Below, piece after piece: positions 7,511 to 16,530 of a DNA stretch of 64,000 nucleotides. Each line of letters starts with the position of its first letter. The first letter of the stretch is position 1. Made by a program: the position numbers and the translations under genes. The stretch is from Gleimia sp. 6138-11-ORH1 (GTDB taxonomy: Bacteria; Actinomycetota; Actinomycetes; Actinomycetales; Actinomycetaceae), in assembly GCF_024814355.1 (NCBI RefSeq), contig NZ_JANUXV010000004.1, forward strand, positions 1 to 64,000. The letters are read 5' to 3'. The notes beneath the pieces are model-generated. The model saw only the letters and a list, made by a program, of their open reading frames with translations, made no database searches and was not told where the DNA came from.

Positions 7511-10500
7511 CTACTTTTCTAAAGAGGACAGACTGCGTTGCGCCACATTGTTTAACACAGCTTCAACCTGTGTTCCTGTCTGCGGAAGTTCCAGATGATG
7601 GATTAGTTCCTTTACCAAATCCGCTGTTTCTCTTTCAACTCCATCAGAAAGAATCCACTTAGCAATATCATCTAACTGTTCATCAGAGTAGGCAGCTAAA
7701 GGAAGCCCCACAGCAACCGCTGGACGTACCTTACGTGGCTTACCTTCCACCGGCTGCCAAACTTCTTCAGTTACTTCTGAGGCAACTTCTAAAACTTCAG
7801 ACTCAGCCACTGGAACTTCAATTCCAGAAACTTCACTCTCACCAGCAACTACCTCAAGTTCAGCTTCACCAGTTTTCTGCGCACCAGGTTCCTGAAGCTG
7901 ATTTTCCTGCGGCGTTTCATTTTTCTGCGGTTCAGCATCATCTAAGGTTTCCCTAGCGTCAGATTCTGCTGTTTCAGTTTCAGTAGCGCCCTCGGAAAGA
8001 TCTGCTTCTGGCTCTCCAACTGCAACCCCAGCAGCCTCAGCTTGCTCAACGAAAGCTGCTGCTAAAGCCGGATCAGCTGCCAAGCGTTCATCAACTGCGT
8101 CCAGCACCAGCTCAACAATTGCATCTGCTTCTTTTTGCGGATCGATAAATACCGCCATAGAAAGCTCGGTGCGGCTCTTCCACCCGTGCTTTTCAAGCAG
8201 GGCGGGCCAGTAACGATCTCGGCGACGCAGCGACGCTTCATTTACGTAAACTGTGTCATCTGTGGAAATCGCCACCAGTAATTCGCCCGGAATAAAGGGG
8301 TGTCCCACTGCCAGCGGAACTCGCAACGCCCCTTCACCACCGACGTTAGGAATCACCTGCAAACCGGTAGAGTAAAGACGCTCAGCTAAATCAATCAAAA
8401 GCTGATCAGGTTCAGCCTGCACCACCTGCCACTGCATCGGGCCAGAATCTGCCGCTGCGTCAGCCATTTCCAGTAAATCCAAAAGCATAAGCGCCCCGGG
8501 AACGGAAAAACGCGACCGGTCAAACTCATCAGCTTTAACTGAAGAAACAATATGCAGATCGTCGCGGGCTACAGAAAGTAAAGTCGCTAAGAAATCTTGC
8601 CCGCCCGCTTGAGAGATACCGCCAAAGTTATGCAATACCCGCCCATGCGGAGTTTTCGCATAACCCAAAGCAAAAATAACCTTATCTCTTTGCTTCCCCT
8701 GCACCGTATCCGGATGCAAAATCACAAACGGTTCCGCCACGTCACCGCGGAAGAAATCAGCTAACGCCGGAGAAGTCATCATCACGGTACGCAAACGTTC
8801 CCGAATTCGCTGCGCGTGAATCCGGTTAGCAGCAACTACCGCTAAAGAACGCTCAGGGGACATCAAGCCATGTTCCAGCACCAAATCAACAACTGTTTCA
8901 ACTTCCACTGCGGTTGATTCAATGCACTGGGCGTCCGGAGCTGGCATACCACGGCCATCTACAAAGGAAACCGAAAGTTTCGATCCTAAACGCGGTACCG
9001 GCACAGACTGGATAGTGTGGCGCACTCCGTAAGTACGGCACAGCTGGCTCACCTGCCCATTGACTCGCAATGGCGCAGGCATAATCTGCAACTGGGTTAA
9101 TACCAGCTGTAGTTTCGTCACCGTGTCAGAAGTAACCGCACAATCAGCGGTAACCACTACCTGACGAGCGCGCGCCAGTAAAGGAATAATCTCTACCAGA
9201 GGAAGATCCTCAACTGAATCAATCACCAGTAAATCAATGCGATCTTGGAGCGTGTATAAAGCAGGGATTAACGCCGGAGAAGAAATAGCTATCGGGAACA
9301 GGTCGCGCACCAGCTGCGAACCACGATATACCCGCGAGATATTCTGCTCCGTGACAACCCCATCAGCTAAGGCTTTACGCAGCTGTCCTTCTTCAGCGTG
9401 ATACTGAACTAAAACCTCGGCGCGGTTACGACGAATCGCATCAGATGCCAACGCCGCTAAGGACTCCACCTGAGCTTGGTCTAAACGACGGAACTCCACG
9501 ATCTGGTCTTGCAACTTAGCAGGATCAAAACCACCCAAAGATGGCATATTCGCCAGCATTACACCCAAAGCAGAAGCCCACCAAGCCAACTCTAACTCTG
9601 GTTCAATCAAAGACGTCGGCACACACCGAGAACGCATATCTTTAATGAAAGCGTCCAACCCAAAGCCATGTAGCTTTTTCAAAATCTCTAACCGGCTTGG
9701 AATCTGAGCAGCTCCCCCCGGATCTTGCGATAAGCGAGTCAATAGTAGCCCCAACTCGCTCACGTCCATCCGCGTTAAGTTGCCATGCGCGGTTGCTAAC
9801 GTAGGGTTCAGCTTCTCTAAGATAGTTCTTACCTGCGTGGCCTCAGCCAACATTTCATTTAGATTCGCAGGAACTTTCGGCCAACCGCCTGCTTCACAAT
9901 GGCGGCGCCACACTTCACGTTGCTTCTGCACCTTCTTTAATTCGCCATGTAAATCTTCCACATAGCGACCGGGGCGCAACATATCCTGAGCCTGTTTCAC
10001 CAGACGGATCCGCTGCGAACGCTGCATTTCTGCCCCGTTATCTCTGCGCCACTGTTTCGACGCAGTAGCGCGCACCATATCCGCTACTTCACGTTCAAAA
10101 ATAACCGGTTGGAAAACATCTAACGCGTCACGTACACCGTGTAGCATTCGCAGCTGTTCTTCCCACTGCACGAAAGTGGTAGCTACTTGCAAACCAGTCT
10201 GGCCTGCAGTTGAGCTCATATTCACTCGCATCGTCGGAAGTTTATCTTTAACCAGCGTATTAATCCGCTCCAGCACCTTAGTTACCTGCTCCGGCGCAGA
10301 AATCACTGCCCCGAACCAAGCATCTACAGAATCAGAGACTTGGAAAATACCAGCTTCAGCTGCTTCAAGTAAAGCATTGCGAGCCACTTCATCCGTATCA
10401 TTAGCCAGCTTCGTTAAAGTGTCAGCTGAAAAACGCACGGAAGTACGCGGCCCAGGACGCGTAGAAGTTAAATCAGTTAAAACCTGCAGAGCATCATAAG

Positions 10501-11761
10501 CTGAAACTTCCCAAGCCGGGTGGGGCTGATGCAAATCAGCCGTATATTTTTCTAACGCTTCCCTAATCTGACGTAGCTGTTCACGTTGCGCCTCAATCAG
10601 CGCCCGATCAGCCCAAACCGCGTCATCAGCAAAAACCTCTTGTAAAGAACTGTAAAGAGCACCGGCAGCTTTATTGGAAGCATCTACTCTTGCTACCGCG
10701 TGAGTTAGCCCTTGGGCTGCAAAATACTCCCACAATTGCACTGTCCGACGCCGATTAGCTGAAATATAAAGGGAACTCTTCCCATTCACCGCAGCCGCAG
10801 TCAAAACGGAAGCTACCGTAGGGGTAGGATCAGCACCACCACTGGTATCTAAAATCGCGTTCAATCCCGTTGCGATAGCTTCCACATTATCTAACTGTTC
10901 TGGAAGCTGATCGCCAATCCCAATTTCTGCCCAGGGATCGCGGTCACGTGGATTTGGTTCAGGAGCGTCCTCGGGAAGATTCTGCAGCGTGGCGGGGTCT
11001 TCTGCCAACCCACGAATAATTGGTGAATGCTGCAAAGCTGCCGCGTCTGCCAATTCTCCGATTAGGCTCTGAGCCGGATGTAAAAACTGTGCAATCTCAA
11101 TGAACTCAGTGTAAGTAAAATCTGCCAGCACCTGTCCCAGCGCAGATTTTAAACTATGCAAAACTGGCTCAGGGTAGAATCCCTGCTTTGAGCGGGTGGA
11201 AGCCACCAGCTGTGCCTCATTGAGATCTCTACCAGTGGCTCGCACCGCACGTAAGATTTCCGGCGCTACCTGCACTTCACCCACCAGCTGAACAGTAACT
11301 TCACCGTTGGTATCGAAAGCTAAATTAACGGGACGGTAAAGTAAGGGGGACTCAAAAACCGTGTCATTTTCAGTCCAAGTAGCCAATCCCCATGCCAAAT
11401 GAATAGCTGAAACGCCTCTACTAATCGCCGTATCCAAAGAGGTCGTATAAACCAGGCGAGCGCTTTCTTCGGCTCTTTCCAACTGCCTTTTGTCACGGAT
11501 TAAAGAACTTAGGCGGGTTTCTCGCTCTGCATAAAGTTTAGCTAAACCACTTGGATGCGCTCCGGTCATGGTTAAGCGAGCAGGCAGAGATTTTAAATCC
11601 AGCCGAGTGCGCTGCACCAGCTCAGCCTGCCAATCTGCTACTGCCTTTACAAAGTTCCGGCTGTTAAAAACCAGTTCTTCAGTTCCTGCGGCTTCAGTAG
11701 CAGCCACTTCCTGCGTCTCATCGGACACAGATTTTGCACGTGAGAAAAAATTAGATACCAC
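7511..11761 (-). CDS. Degenerate SF1 helicase/Vsr-like nuclease family protein
   Basis: This 1416-residue protein follows the layout of large actinobacterial superfamily 1 helicases with a C-terminal Vsr-like nuclease domain. The linker YTADLHQPHPAWEVSAYDAL (about 406-425) and the second RecA-like part (CIESTAVEVETVVDLV, TVQGKQRDKVIFALGYAKT) are recognisable. The catalytic motifs are lost. Where Walker A should be (about 307-320) it reads GGADPTPTVASVL, Walker B reads VIDSVED (about 845-851) instead of DEAS, and the following motif lacks GD-QLPP. The C-terminal domain keeps the fold pattern (RDRYWPALLEKHGW) but has P and S in place of the acidic residues. An acidic low-complexity stretch follows. 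It is probably a structural or regulatory relative with no enzyme activity. Its cellular role is unknown. Confidence 0.6.
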   Translation of the reverse strand: MVSNFFSRAKSVSDETQEVAATEAAGTEELVFNSRNFVKAVADWQAELVQRTRLDLKSLPARLTMTGAHPSGLAKLYAERETRLSSLIRDKRQLERAEESARLVYTTSLDTAISRGVSAIHLAWGLATWTENDTVFESPLLYRPVNLAFDTNGEVTVQLVGEVQVAPEILRAVRATGRDLNEAQLVASTRSKQGFYPEPVLHSLKSALGQVLADFTYTEFIEIAQFLHPAQSLIGELADAAALQHSPIIRGLAEDPATLQNLPEDAPEPNPRDRDPWAEIGIGDQLPEQLDNVEAIATGLNAILDTSGGADPTPTVASVLTAAAVNGKSSLYISANRRRTVQLWEYFAAQGLTHAVARVDASNKAAGALYSSLQEVFADDAVWADRALIEAQREQLRQIREALEKYTADLHQPHPAWEVSAYDALQVLTDLTSTRPGPRTSVRFSADTLTKLANDTDEVARNALLEAAEAGIFQVSDSVDAWFGAVISAPEQVTKVLERINTLVKDKLPTMRVNMSSTAGQTGLQVATTFVQWEEQLRMLHGVRDALDVFQPVIFEREVADMVRATASKQWRRDNGAEMQRSQRIRLVKQAQDMLRPGRYVEDLHGELKKVQKQREVWRRHCEAGGWPKVPANLNEMLAEATQVRTILEKLNPTLATAHGNLTRMDVSELGLLLTRLSQDPGGAAQIPSRLEILKKLHGFGLDAFIKDMRSRCVPTSLIEPELELAWWASALGVMLANMPSLGGFDPAKLQDQIVEFRRLDQAQVESLAALASDAIRRNRAEVLVQYHAEEGQLRKALADGVVTEQNISRVYRGSQLVRDLFPIAISSPALIPALYTLQDRIDLLVIDSVEDLPLVEIIPLLARARQVVVTADCAVTSDTVTKLQLVLTQLQIMPAPLRVNGQVSQLCRTYGVRHTIQSVPVPRLGSKLSVSFVDGRGMPAPDAQCIESTAVEVETVVDLVLEHGLMSPERSLAVVAANRIHAQRIRERLRTVMMTSPALADFFRGDVAEPFVILHPDTVQGKQRDKVIFALGYAKTPHGRVLHNFGGISQAGGQDFLATLLSVARDDLHIVSSVKADEFDRSRFSVPGALMLLDLLEMADAAADSGPMQWQVVQAEPDQLLIDLAERLYSTGLQVIPNVGGEGALRVPLAVGHPFIPGELLVAISTDDTVYVNEASLRRRDRYWPALLEKHGWKSRTELSMAVFIDPQKEADAIVELVLDAVDERLAADPALAAAFVEQAEAAGVAVGEPEADLSEGATETETAESDARETLDDAEPQKNETPQENQLQEPGAQKTGEAELEVVAGESEVSGIEVPVAESEVLEVASEVTEEVWQPVEGKPRKVRPAVAVGLPLAAYSDEQLDDIAKWILSDGVERETADLVKELIHHLELPQTGTQVEAVLNNVAQRSLSSLEK

Positions 11762-12092
11762 ATTCCAAGGCTAGCAACTTTTCTGGATTTTCCCGCCTGG
11801 GCACGGCGAAACACCCAGTTTTTCTCAGCGCTGCTATGATTCCTCTTCCCGAGGGCGCCACCCACCTGTTTTGCGCCCATGCTTTGAACGAGTTCGGCGT
11901 GTTACGCTCCGCGGGTTGGTGCCACCCACCTGTTTTGTGCCCATGCTTTGAACGAGTTCGGCGTGTTACGCTCCGCGGGTTGGTGCCACCCACCTGTTTT
12001 CTGCCCCATGCTTTGAACCCATTTTTCGAGGACGCTATAAACTCTGCCTATTTCCGGAAGAAAAATGGCTTTCCTTTGCTTAAACTTAAAGT
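11762..12092. other. Intergenic region with tandem repeats, no gene
   Basis: The divergent promoters of the helicase-like gene and the holin-IV-type gene must lie here. The stretch is dominated by the 64-bp tandem repeat described separately, plus one CCGAGGGCG word (11849-11857) and a variant (CGAGGACG, 12026-12033). The open frames within it only read through the repeats and are not genes. Confidence 0.6.
11857..12018. repeat. 64-bp tandem repeat, about 2.5 copies, each with a REP-like element
   Basis: Units begin at 11857, 11921 and 11985 and are nearly identical. The third is cut short at about 12018. Each complete unit carries one REP-like 17-mer (11895-11911 and 11959-11975). The array therefore looks like a local duplication of a REP copy with its flanks. 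Confidence 0.85.
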
Positions 12093-12473
12093 ATGAAGTT
12101 TTTATTAAAGCTATTAGGCACGTCCATCGGAGTTTGGGTCGCAACCTTAGTTGTTCCCAACCTGCATATTACCGATAACACCTCGACTGAAAAAACCATT
12201 ATGTCAGTGGTCATCTTTGCACTGGCACTGACTATAGTGAACTCATTTATCCGCCCGATCGTGAAGTTCATTTCGATACCGCTTTATATTCTCACTCTGG
12301 GAATCTTCTCATTAATCGTCAATGCTTTAATGTTCATGTTAGCTAGTTGGATTTCTACCCACACACAAACCGGCATTGTTGTAGAAACCTTCTGGGCCGC
12401 TCTATTTGGCGCTTTAATCACCTCAGTGATTAGCTGGATTCTCTACGAAGTACTTGAGCGAGAAAACAAATAA
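12093..12473 (+). CDS. Phage holin family 4-type membrane protein
   Basis: This 126-residue protein is almost entirely membrane segments: about residues 4-22, 33-50, 55-78 and 92-115. The pattern and the motifs NSFIRPIVKFISIPLYILTLG and the flanking asparagines fit the superfamily IV four-helix holin-like proteins that are widespread on bacterial chromosomes and have no proven lysis role. No phage genes adjoin it. It is a stand-alone gene closed by a terminator at 12.49 kb. Confidence 0.8.
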   Translation: MKFLLKLLGTSIGVWVATLVVPNLHITDNTSTEKTIMSVVIFALALTIVNSFIRPIVKFISIPLYILTLGIFSLIVNALMFMLASWISTHTQTGIVVETFWAALFGALITSVISWILYEVLERENK

Positions 12474-12490
12474 CCCATACTTATCTTTAC

Positions 12491-12519
12491 AGGGGGAGCC
12501 TAAGCGGCTCCCCCTGTTT
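12491..12519 (+). terminator. Rho-independent terminator after the holin-like gene
   Basis: A 10-bp stem (AGGGGGAGCC at 12491-12500 with GGCTCCCCCT at 12506-12515) is followed by GTTTTATT. Confidence 0.9.
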
Positions 12520-12589
12520 TATTCTTCACCCACTCGGGACTTATATTCTTCACCCACCCGGGACTTTTATTCTTCACCCACCCGGGACA
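12520..12589. repeat. 24-bp tandem repeat at a gene end, three copies
   Basis: The sequence TATTCTTCACCCACCCGGGA recurs at 12520, 12544 and 12568 with one base change. The copy at 12568 encodes the last residues of the alpha/beta hydrolase (SRVGEE). The other two repeat the same codons in frame downstream of its stop. The pattern indicates repeated slippage or duplication of a gene's 3' end. Confidence 0.85.
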
Positions 12590-14372
12590 CTTGAAAACGG
12601 TATACGTACCCTTTTGTGTGCTCATCAATCCTCAATCTTGCTAACCTCTCCTGATTATGCTCAGCAATCCGTGGATCATCATTTAACTCTAAGCGACGCA
12701 ACGCTTGTAAATAACCAGTTAAATCATGATTAACATAGGCAGCCGCTCCACTTGCTTCCACAGTTTCCTCCGTTGGCCTCCCCGCCACAGAATAAGTAAG
12801 CCAATTATTTTTCACCGGATTATCCGCAGCATCCAAATTTGGCGTAGGATCATTCAAATGCTCGAAAGACAGCACCCGAATAGAATCCGGAATCTTAAAC
12901 CTAGAAATCGGAGCCCCCGCCGAAACTACACTAACCACCTCATATTTACTTAAAATCTCAGAATTAACACTCAAAGCCGCACTTTCCAATCCAGCTTGAG
13001 AATGCCCCACAAACTCAATCCGATCACCCGGTTTTGCTCCCGCTCTTTCTAAAGCAACCATTACTGCCGCTTCCTGATCACTCCGAACCCCTCCTAAAGC
13101 CGCAAAATTCGTACTCATATCCTGAGGGTTGCTTGACCCAGGTAGCCACTCTTGCGTCCCGTACATCACCACAGAAAATGAAGTTCCTTTACGCCCTCGG
13201 AAATAACTAGCTGAAGCTGAATTCGACTCATATCGAATAATCTCAATCTCCCCCGCCCGCCGTTTGCCGTCTGCATCAGGCCGCGCCAAAGGAGCCAGCG
13301 GAGTATTCTTCAAAGTATTAATCCGCTCCATTAAATCCGAAATAGCCAAAGGCGCACTAATCTTATCCACCACCGGCGCACTCACCTGCCCCACCTTTGC
13401 AAGCCCAGACCCGTTAGCATTGCGCAACATCTCCTGAATACTCAAATCCGAAAAGTTAATTTCTTCTCGATTCAAAACCACCGAATGATGGGTAAAAGGC
13501 ACCGCCGACACCGCTTCAATTTTCAAATTCGGCAGGTAAATACCCTGATTTTTCTCAGACATCTTATAAATGTTAAACAGTGAAGCCGCGCTACTTTTTA
13601 ATCTATCTTGCCTATTTTTCCCCTTCCGACGAAAGTGTAAATTACCCTCGTGTAGCGCCCTCGTAAAATTCTTAAAAGAGTTCTCAGAAGATAAATCATT
13701 CAACGAAAAGAACAAATAGGTACCTACCCCCGGCAGGATTTTACTCCGCAAATGGACAACCTTAATCTTAGGTTTCAGATCCTTATAAGCTGATTTAGCT
13801 AAATACAGGTAAAAAAGGGCAAGATCAACCGTCTCTATTTCATCACTTATATTATTTTCCGCCCACTTCACTCCGGATTTAGTTAAATTACCTAATGAAC
13901 GATTAGGCAGATTTAGAGGAAAACTATTAGAAGAAAACGGAAACAAAGCTGCAATGGATTCTTCCTTTTCTCCGTATAGTTGCCCCGCGTGGCGCAGTAA
14001 AGCCTCCAGGTCTTGCGTTTTATCAACCATTGACAGTAAAGCTAACTGCACTGCGCTAACCGTATCTTGAATTGCTCCTGTAAGCTGATCCACCGGATAA
14101 ATAATCTGTTCTAAAACCCAGTAAAGGCTCTTAACTTTTTCACAAATATCCTGATAGGCTCCGGCTGCATAAAACAAACTTCTACTATCAACCGCTAGCG
14201 GTGGTTCAACTAAAATCGCCGAATATCTAAAGTCCGCCTCATTAGTGTTTTCCATAGACGGAAGATAGTATTGCGGATTATCCGATGGAGGTATCTTCCC
14301 AAAGTCATCTAAAGGATTCCTTATCAACAAGGGATCAAAGTAGCTATTCTCTGTAGGGATCGGTGTGCTCAT
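12567..14372 (-). CDS. Alpha/beta hydrolase with WXG-type helical N-terminus, putative type VII secretion substrate
   Basis: This 601-residue protein has two parts. The N-terminal third (about 60-150) is helical and lacks a signal peptide, as in WXG/LXG-type substrates of the ESX (type VII) secretion pathway. The C-terminal part (about 375-560) is a lipase-like alpha/beta hydrolase: nucleophile elbow GHSQAG at 456-461 (Ser458), a likely catalytic Asp near 508-514 and His549. It overlaps the upstream WXG-like gene by four bases (ATGA), a sign of translational coupling. Secreted hydrolases paired with small WXG partners occur in actinobacteria as toxins or surface enzymes. No secretion ATPase gene is in the window. 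A role as a toxin is inference, and a surface lipase or esterase is equally possible. Confidence 0.6.
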   Translation of the reverse strand: MSTPIPTENSYFDPLLIRNPLDDFGKIPPSDNPQYYLPSMENTNEADFRYSAILVEPPLAVDSRSLFYAAGAYQDICEKVKSLYWVLEQIIYPVDQLTGAIQDTVSAVQLALLSMVDKTQDLEALLRHAGQLYGEKEESIAALFPFSSNSFPLNLPNRSLGNLTKSGVKWAENNISDEIETVDLALFYLYLAKSAYKDLKPKIKVVHLRSKILPGVGTYLFFSLNDLSSENSFKNFTRALHEGNLHFRRKGKNRQDRLKSSAASLFNIYKMSEKNQGIYLPNLKIEAVSAVPFTHHSVVLNREEINFSDLSIQEMLRNANGSGLAKVGQVSAPVVDKISAPLAISDLMERINTLKNTPLAPLARPDADGKRRAGEIEIIRYESNSASASYFRGRKGTSFSVVMYGTQEWLPGSSNPQDMSTNFAALGGVRSDQEAAVMVALERAGAKPGDRIEFVGHSQAGLESAALSVNSEILSKYEVVSVVSAGAPISRFKIPDSIRVLSFEHLNDPTPNLDAADNPVKNNWLTYSVAGRPTEETVEASGAAAYVNHDLTGYLQALRRLELNDDPRIAEHNQERLARLRIDEHTKGYVYRFQVSRVGEE

Positions 14373-14626
14373 AGTCCACCGCCTAAAGCTGTGGCTAGAT
14401 TAACCTGGATTTGTTTTTCTAATGCGGCAATCTGAAAAATCGCTTCAGCACTTTGCTCGATTACCGTCTTATACTGTGCTTCTAAAGCTATTCGGGTTTG
14501 TTTTGCTTCTTCACTGGCTCTGCCTTCCCACTGCCAGTCGATGGTAGTGCTCTGCCAATAGATGTTCTCTAGTTCTTGGGCGACGCCTACCATAATTTGG
14601 GAAACTGGTTTTCCAAAAATACTCAT
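14369..14626 (-). CDS. WXG100-like small helical protein
   Basis: This 85-residue protein is all helix with a central turn. The motif W-E-G in DWQWEGRASEEAKQ (about residues 30-43) matches the WXG position of EsxA-like proteins, and length and heptad pattern fit. Such proteins pair with a partner and are exported by ESX machinery. It overlaps the hydrolase gene by four bases, so the two are almost surely made together and may form the export pair. No other esx or ecc genes are visible here. Confidence 0.65.
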   Translation of the reverse strand: MSIFGKPVSQIMVGVAQELENIYWQSTTIDWQWEGRASEEAKQTRIALEAQYKTVIEQSAEAIFQIAALEKQIQVNLATALGGGL

Positions 14627-14787
14627 GTAAGTAAACTAGCGAGGATTCTCAGCTTTCAATTTTTTCCAAGTATTTTCCTGTGGGTAAAACACGCAGAAAA
14701 ATACTTGGGGACAAGTTTAACCACCGAGTGAATACCTAAAGAAAAGTTCAACCACCCCACAAACAAACAAACCCCCCTAAAAATTAT

Positions 14788-14834
14788 CGGAGCGTAACAC
14801 GCCGAGATGAATATCTACGGCGTGTTACGCTCCG
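14788..14834. repeat. REP-like inverted pair, copy downstream of purB
   Basis: Two REP-like 17-mers face each other (14788-14804 and 14818-14834) across a 13-base spacer (about 14805-14817) and can form a long hairpin. Bases 14788-14831 are identical to 16452-16495 on the other side of purB. Sited about 70 bases beyond the end of purB, the hairpin may also serve as its terminator. Confidence 0.85.
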
Positions 14835-14901
14835 AGGAAGAAGAGTTACTTCACAGGTAACGCAAAGCCCTAACTGGGGTACTTTCTAACTCAGGAAATC
14901 T

Positions 14902-16374
14902 CTAGCTGGGCTGAGTCTCTAACTTTGGGAGATTCTCCAACAGTTGCGGGGCTATTCCGATGTATGTTCCGGGAGTAAGTGCCACCAGTCGCGCTTCATA
15001 TTCAGCAGGAATCTTCAGGGAAATAATAAACTCCCGCAGCTGTTCTTCAGTTACCCGATTACCGCGCGTGAGTTCTTTCAAACGCTCATAGGGGTTTTCC
15101 ATTCCCGTCGCACCCGCAATGGAAGCAACCCGCATAGTTTGTTGGATTGCTTCACCCAGCACTTCCCAATTTTCATCTAAATCAGCTGCCATTTTCGCCG
15201 CGTCAAAATCAACTCCTGCAAGCCCCTTCCGCAAATTATCCAACGCCAGATACGAGTGTCCTAAAGCAGAGCCAACATTTCGTTGTGTTGAAGAATCAGT
15301 CAAATCACGTTGCATTCTGGAAGTCACCAAAGTTTGCGCCAAAACATCTAGCAGAGCACAAGAAATTTCCAGGTTCGCTTCCGCATTTTCAAAACGAATC
15401 GGATTTACCTTATGCGGCATAGTAGATGAACCGGTAGAACCTTGAGCAGCCAAGTTCTGATGGAAGAAACCCAGGGAAATATAAGTCCAGGCATCGGTGG
15501 CAAAGTTATGGGCAATTCGATTAAACCTGGCTACGTCAGCGTAAAGTTCAGCCTGCCAATCGTGGGATTCAATCTGGGTGGTGAGTGGATTCCACTGTAA
15601 TCCCAATACATCCACTACAAATGAACGAGAGATTTCCCGCCAATCAACCTGTGGCAACGCGGTCACATGGGCTGAGAAAGTGCCGGTAGCTCCGTTGATT
15701 TTCCCAAGGTATTCGGTGGTGGCCACTCGCTTTAATTGTCGCCCCAATCGATGCGCAAAAACTGCAAGTTCTTTCCCTAAAGTAGTTGGGGTGGCAGGCT
15801 GCCCGTGAGTGCGCGATAGCATCGGAATTTGCGCTGCCTGCGTGGCACGTTCGCGTAAATCGTTTACAAATGCGGTGGCCAGAGGAAGCCAGGATTGTTC
15901 TACCGCAGATTTAATGATCAGGGCATAGGCAAGATTGTTAATATCTTCTGAAGTGCAGAAAATGTGGACTACTTCGTGCAGGCTTGGCAATACGCTTCCG
16001 GGAAGAGCATCGGTTGCCGCGTCTAGTTTTTCTTTTAGATAGTATTCGACTGCTTTTACGTCGTGGCGAGTTTCAGCTTCGATTTCCGCTAAGGCTGCTA
16101 CTGCTGCGCCGTCAAATTCTGCGGTGATTGCACGCAAGTAGGTGCGGTCAGCTTCGGTTAGTTCTGGCGCTCCGGGGAGGACTTTTTTGTCTAGTAGATG
16201 GATTAGCCATTCAACTTCAACAAAAACACGAGCCCGGTTAAGGCTCGCTTCAGAAAGGTGGTTTACAAGTGGTGCCACTACGCTGCGGTAACGGCCATCT
16301 AATGCCCCCAGAGCAATATGTGGTTCAACAGCAGATAAGTCAATAGCGCCTACAGGCGGAAAGGTTTCACTCAT
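14902..16374 (-). CDS. purB: Adenylosuccinate lyase
   Basis: This 490-residue enzyme cleaves SAICAR to AICAR and adenylosuccinate to AMP, both releasing fumarate, in purine synthesis. It belongs to the E. coli-like PurB group. The signature loop SSTMPHKVNPIRFENAE and the active-site segment SRTHGQPATPT are intact. The open frame extends 30 codons upstream into the repeat region, but the family start (MSETFPPVGAIDLS) sets the ATG at 16374. The ribosome site is weak. It stands alone, flanked by two identical REP-like pairs. Confidence 0.93.
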   Translation of the reverse strand: MSETFPPVGAIDLSAVEPHIALGALDGRYRSVVAPLVNHLSEASLNRARVFVEVEWLIHLLDKKVLPGAPELTEADRTYLRAITAEFDGAAVAALAEIEAETRHDVKAVEYYLKEKLDAATDALPGSVLPSLHEVVHIFCTSEDINNLAYALIIKSAVEQSWLPLATAFVNDLRERATQAAQIPMLSRTHGQPATPTTLGKELAVFAHRLGRQLKRVATTEYLGKINGATGTFSAHVTALPQVDWREISRSFVVDVLGLQWNPLTTQIESHDWQAELYADVARFNRIAHNFATDAWTYISLGFFHQNLAAQGSTGSSTMPHKVNPIRFENAEANLEISCALLDVLAQTLVTSRMQRDLTDSSTQRNVGSALGHSYLALDNLRKGLAGVDFDAAKMAADLDENWEVLGEAIQQTMRVASIAGATGMENPYERLKELTRGNRVTEEQLREFIISLKIPAEYEARLVALTPGTYIGIAPQLLENLPKLETQPS

Positions 16375-16451
16375 GTTTTTAGTTTCGCATATTCGTTTCG
16401 TTGGTGAAATAAAGTACGTTCTTTGAGACAGCGTATCTTTACCCCTATCGG

Positions 16452-16498
16452 CGGAGCGTAACACGCCGAGATGAATATCTACGGCGTGTTACGCTTTG
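16452..16498. repeat. REP-like inverted pair, copy upstream of purB
   Basis: This is the second copy of the 44-base inverted pair also found at 14788. It lies 78 bases upstream of the purB start, so a hairpin could form in the purB leader or promoter area. The last bases of the second arm differ (TTTG for CCG). Confidence 0.85.
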
Positions 16499-16530
16499 CC
16501 AAATGAGAGGCGGAAGATGGGCGTGCGAAA

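Noticed and set aside
11751-12144. Several frames across the 64-bp repeats (minus strand)
   Set aside because: They read the same repeat peptide (GWHQPAERNTPNSFKAWA type) and have no start signals.
12093-12473. Prophage lysis cassette
   Set aside because: The holin-family protein has no endolysin or phage neighbours; chromosomal members of this family are common.
16375-16464. N-terminal extension of PurB
   Set aside because: The extension is translated from the REP-like pair and the family start is the ATG at 16374.
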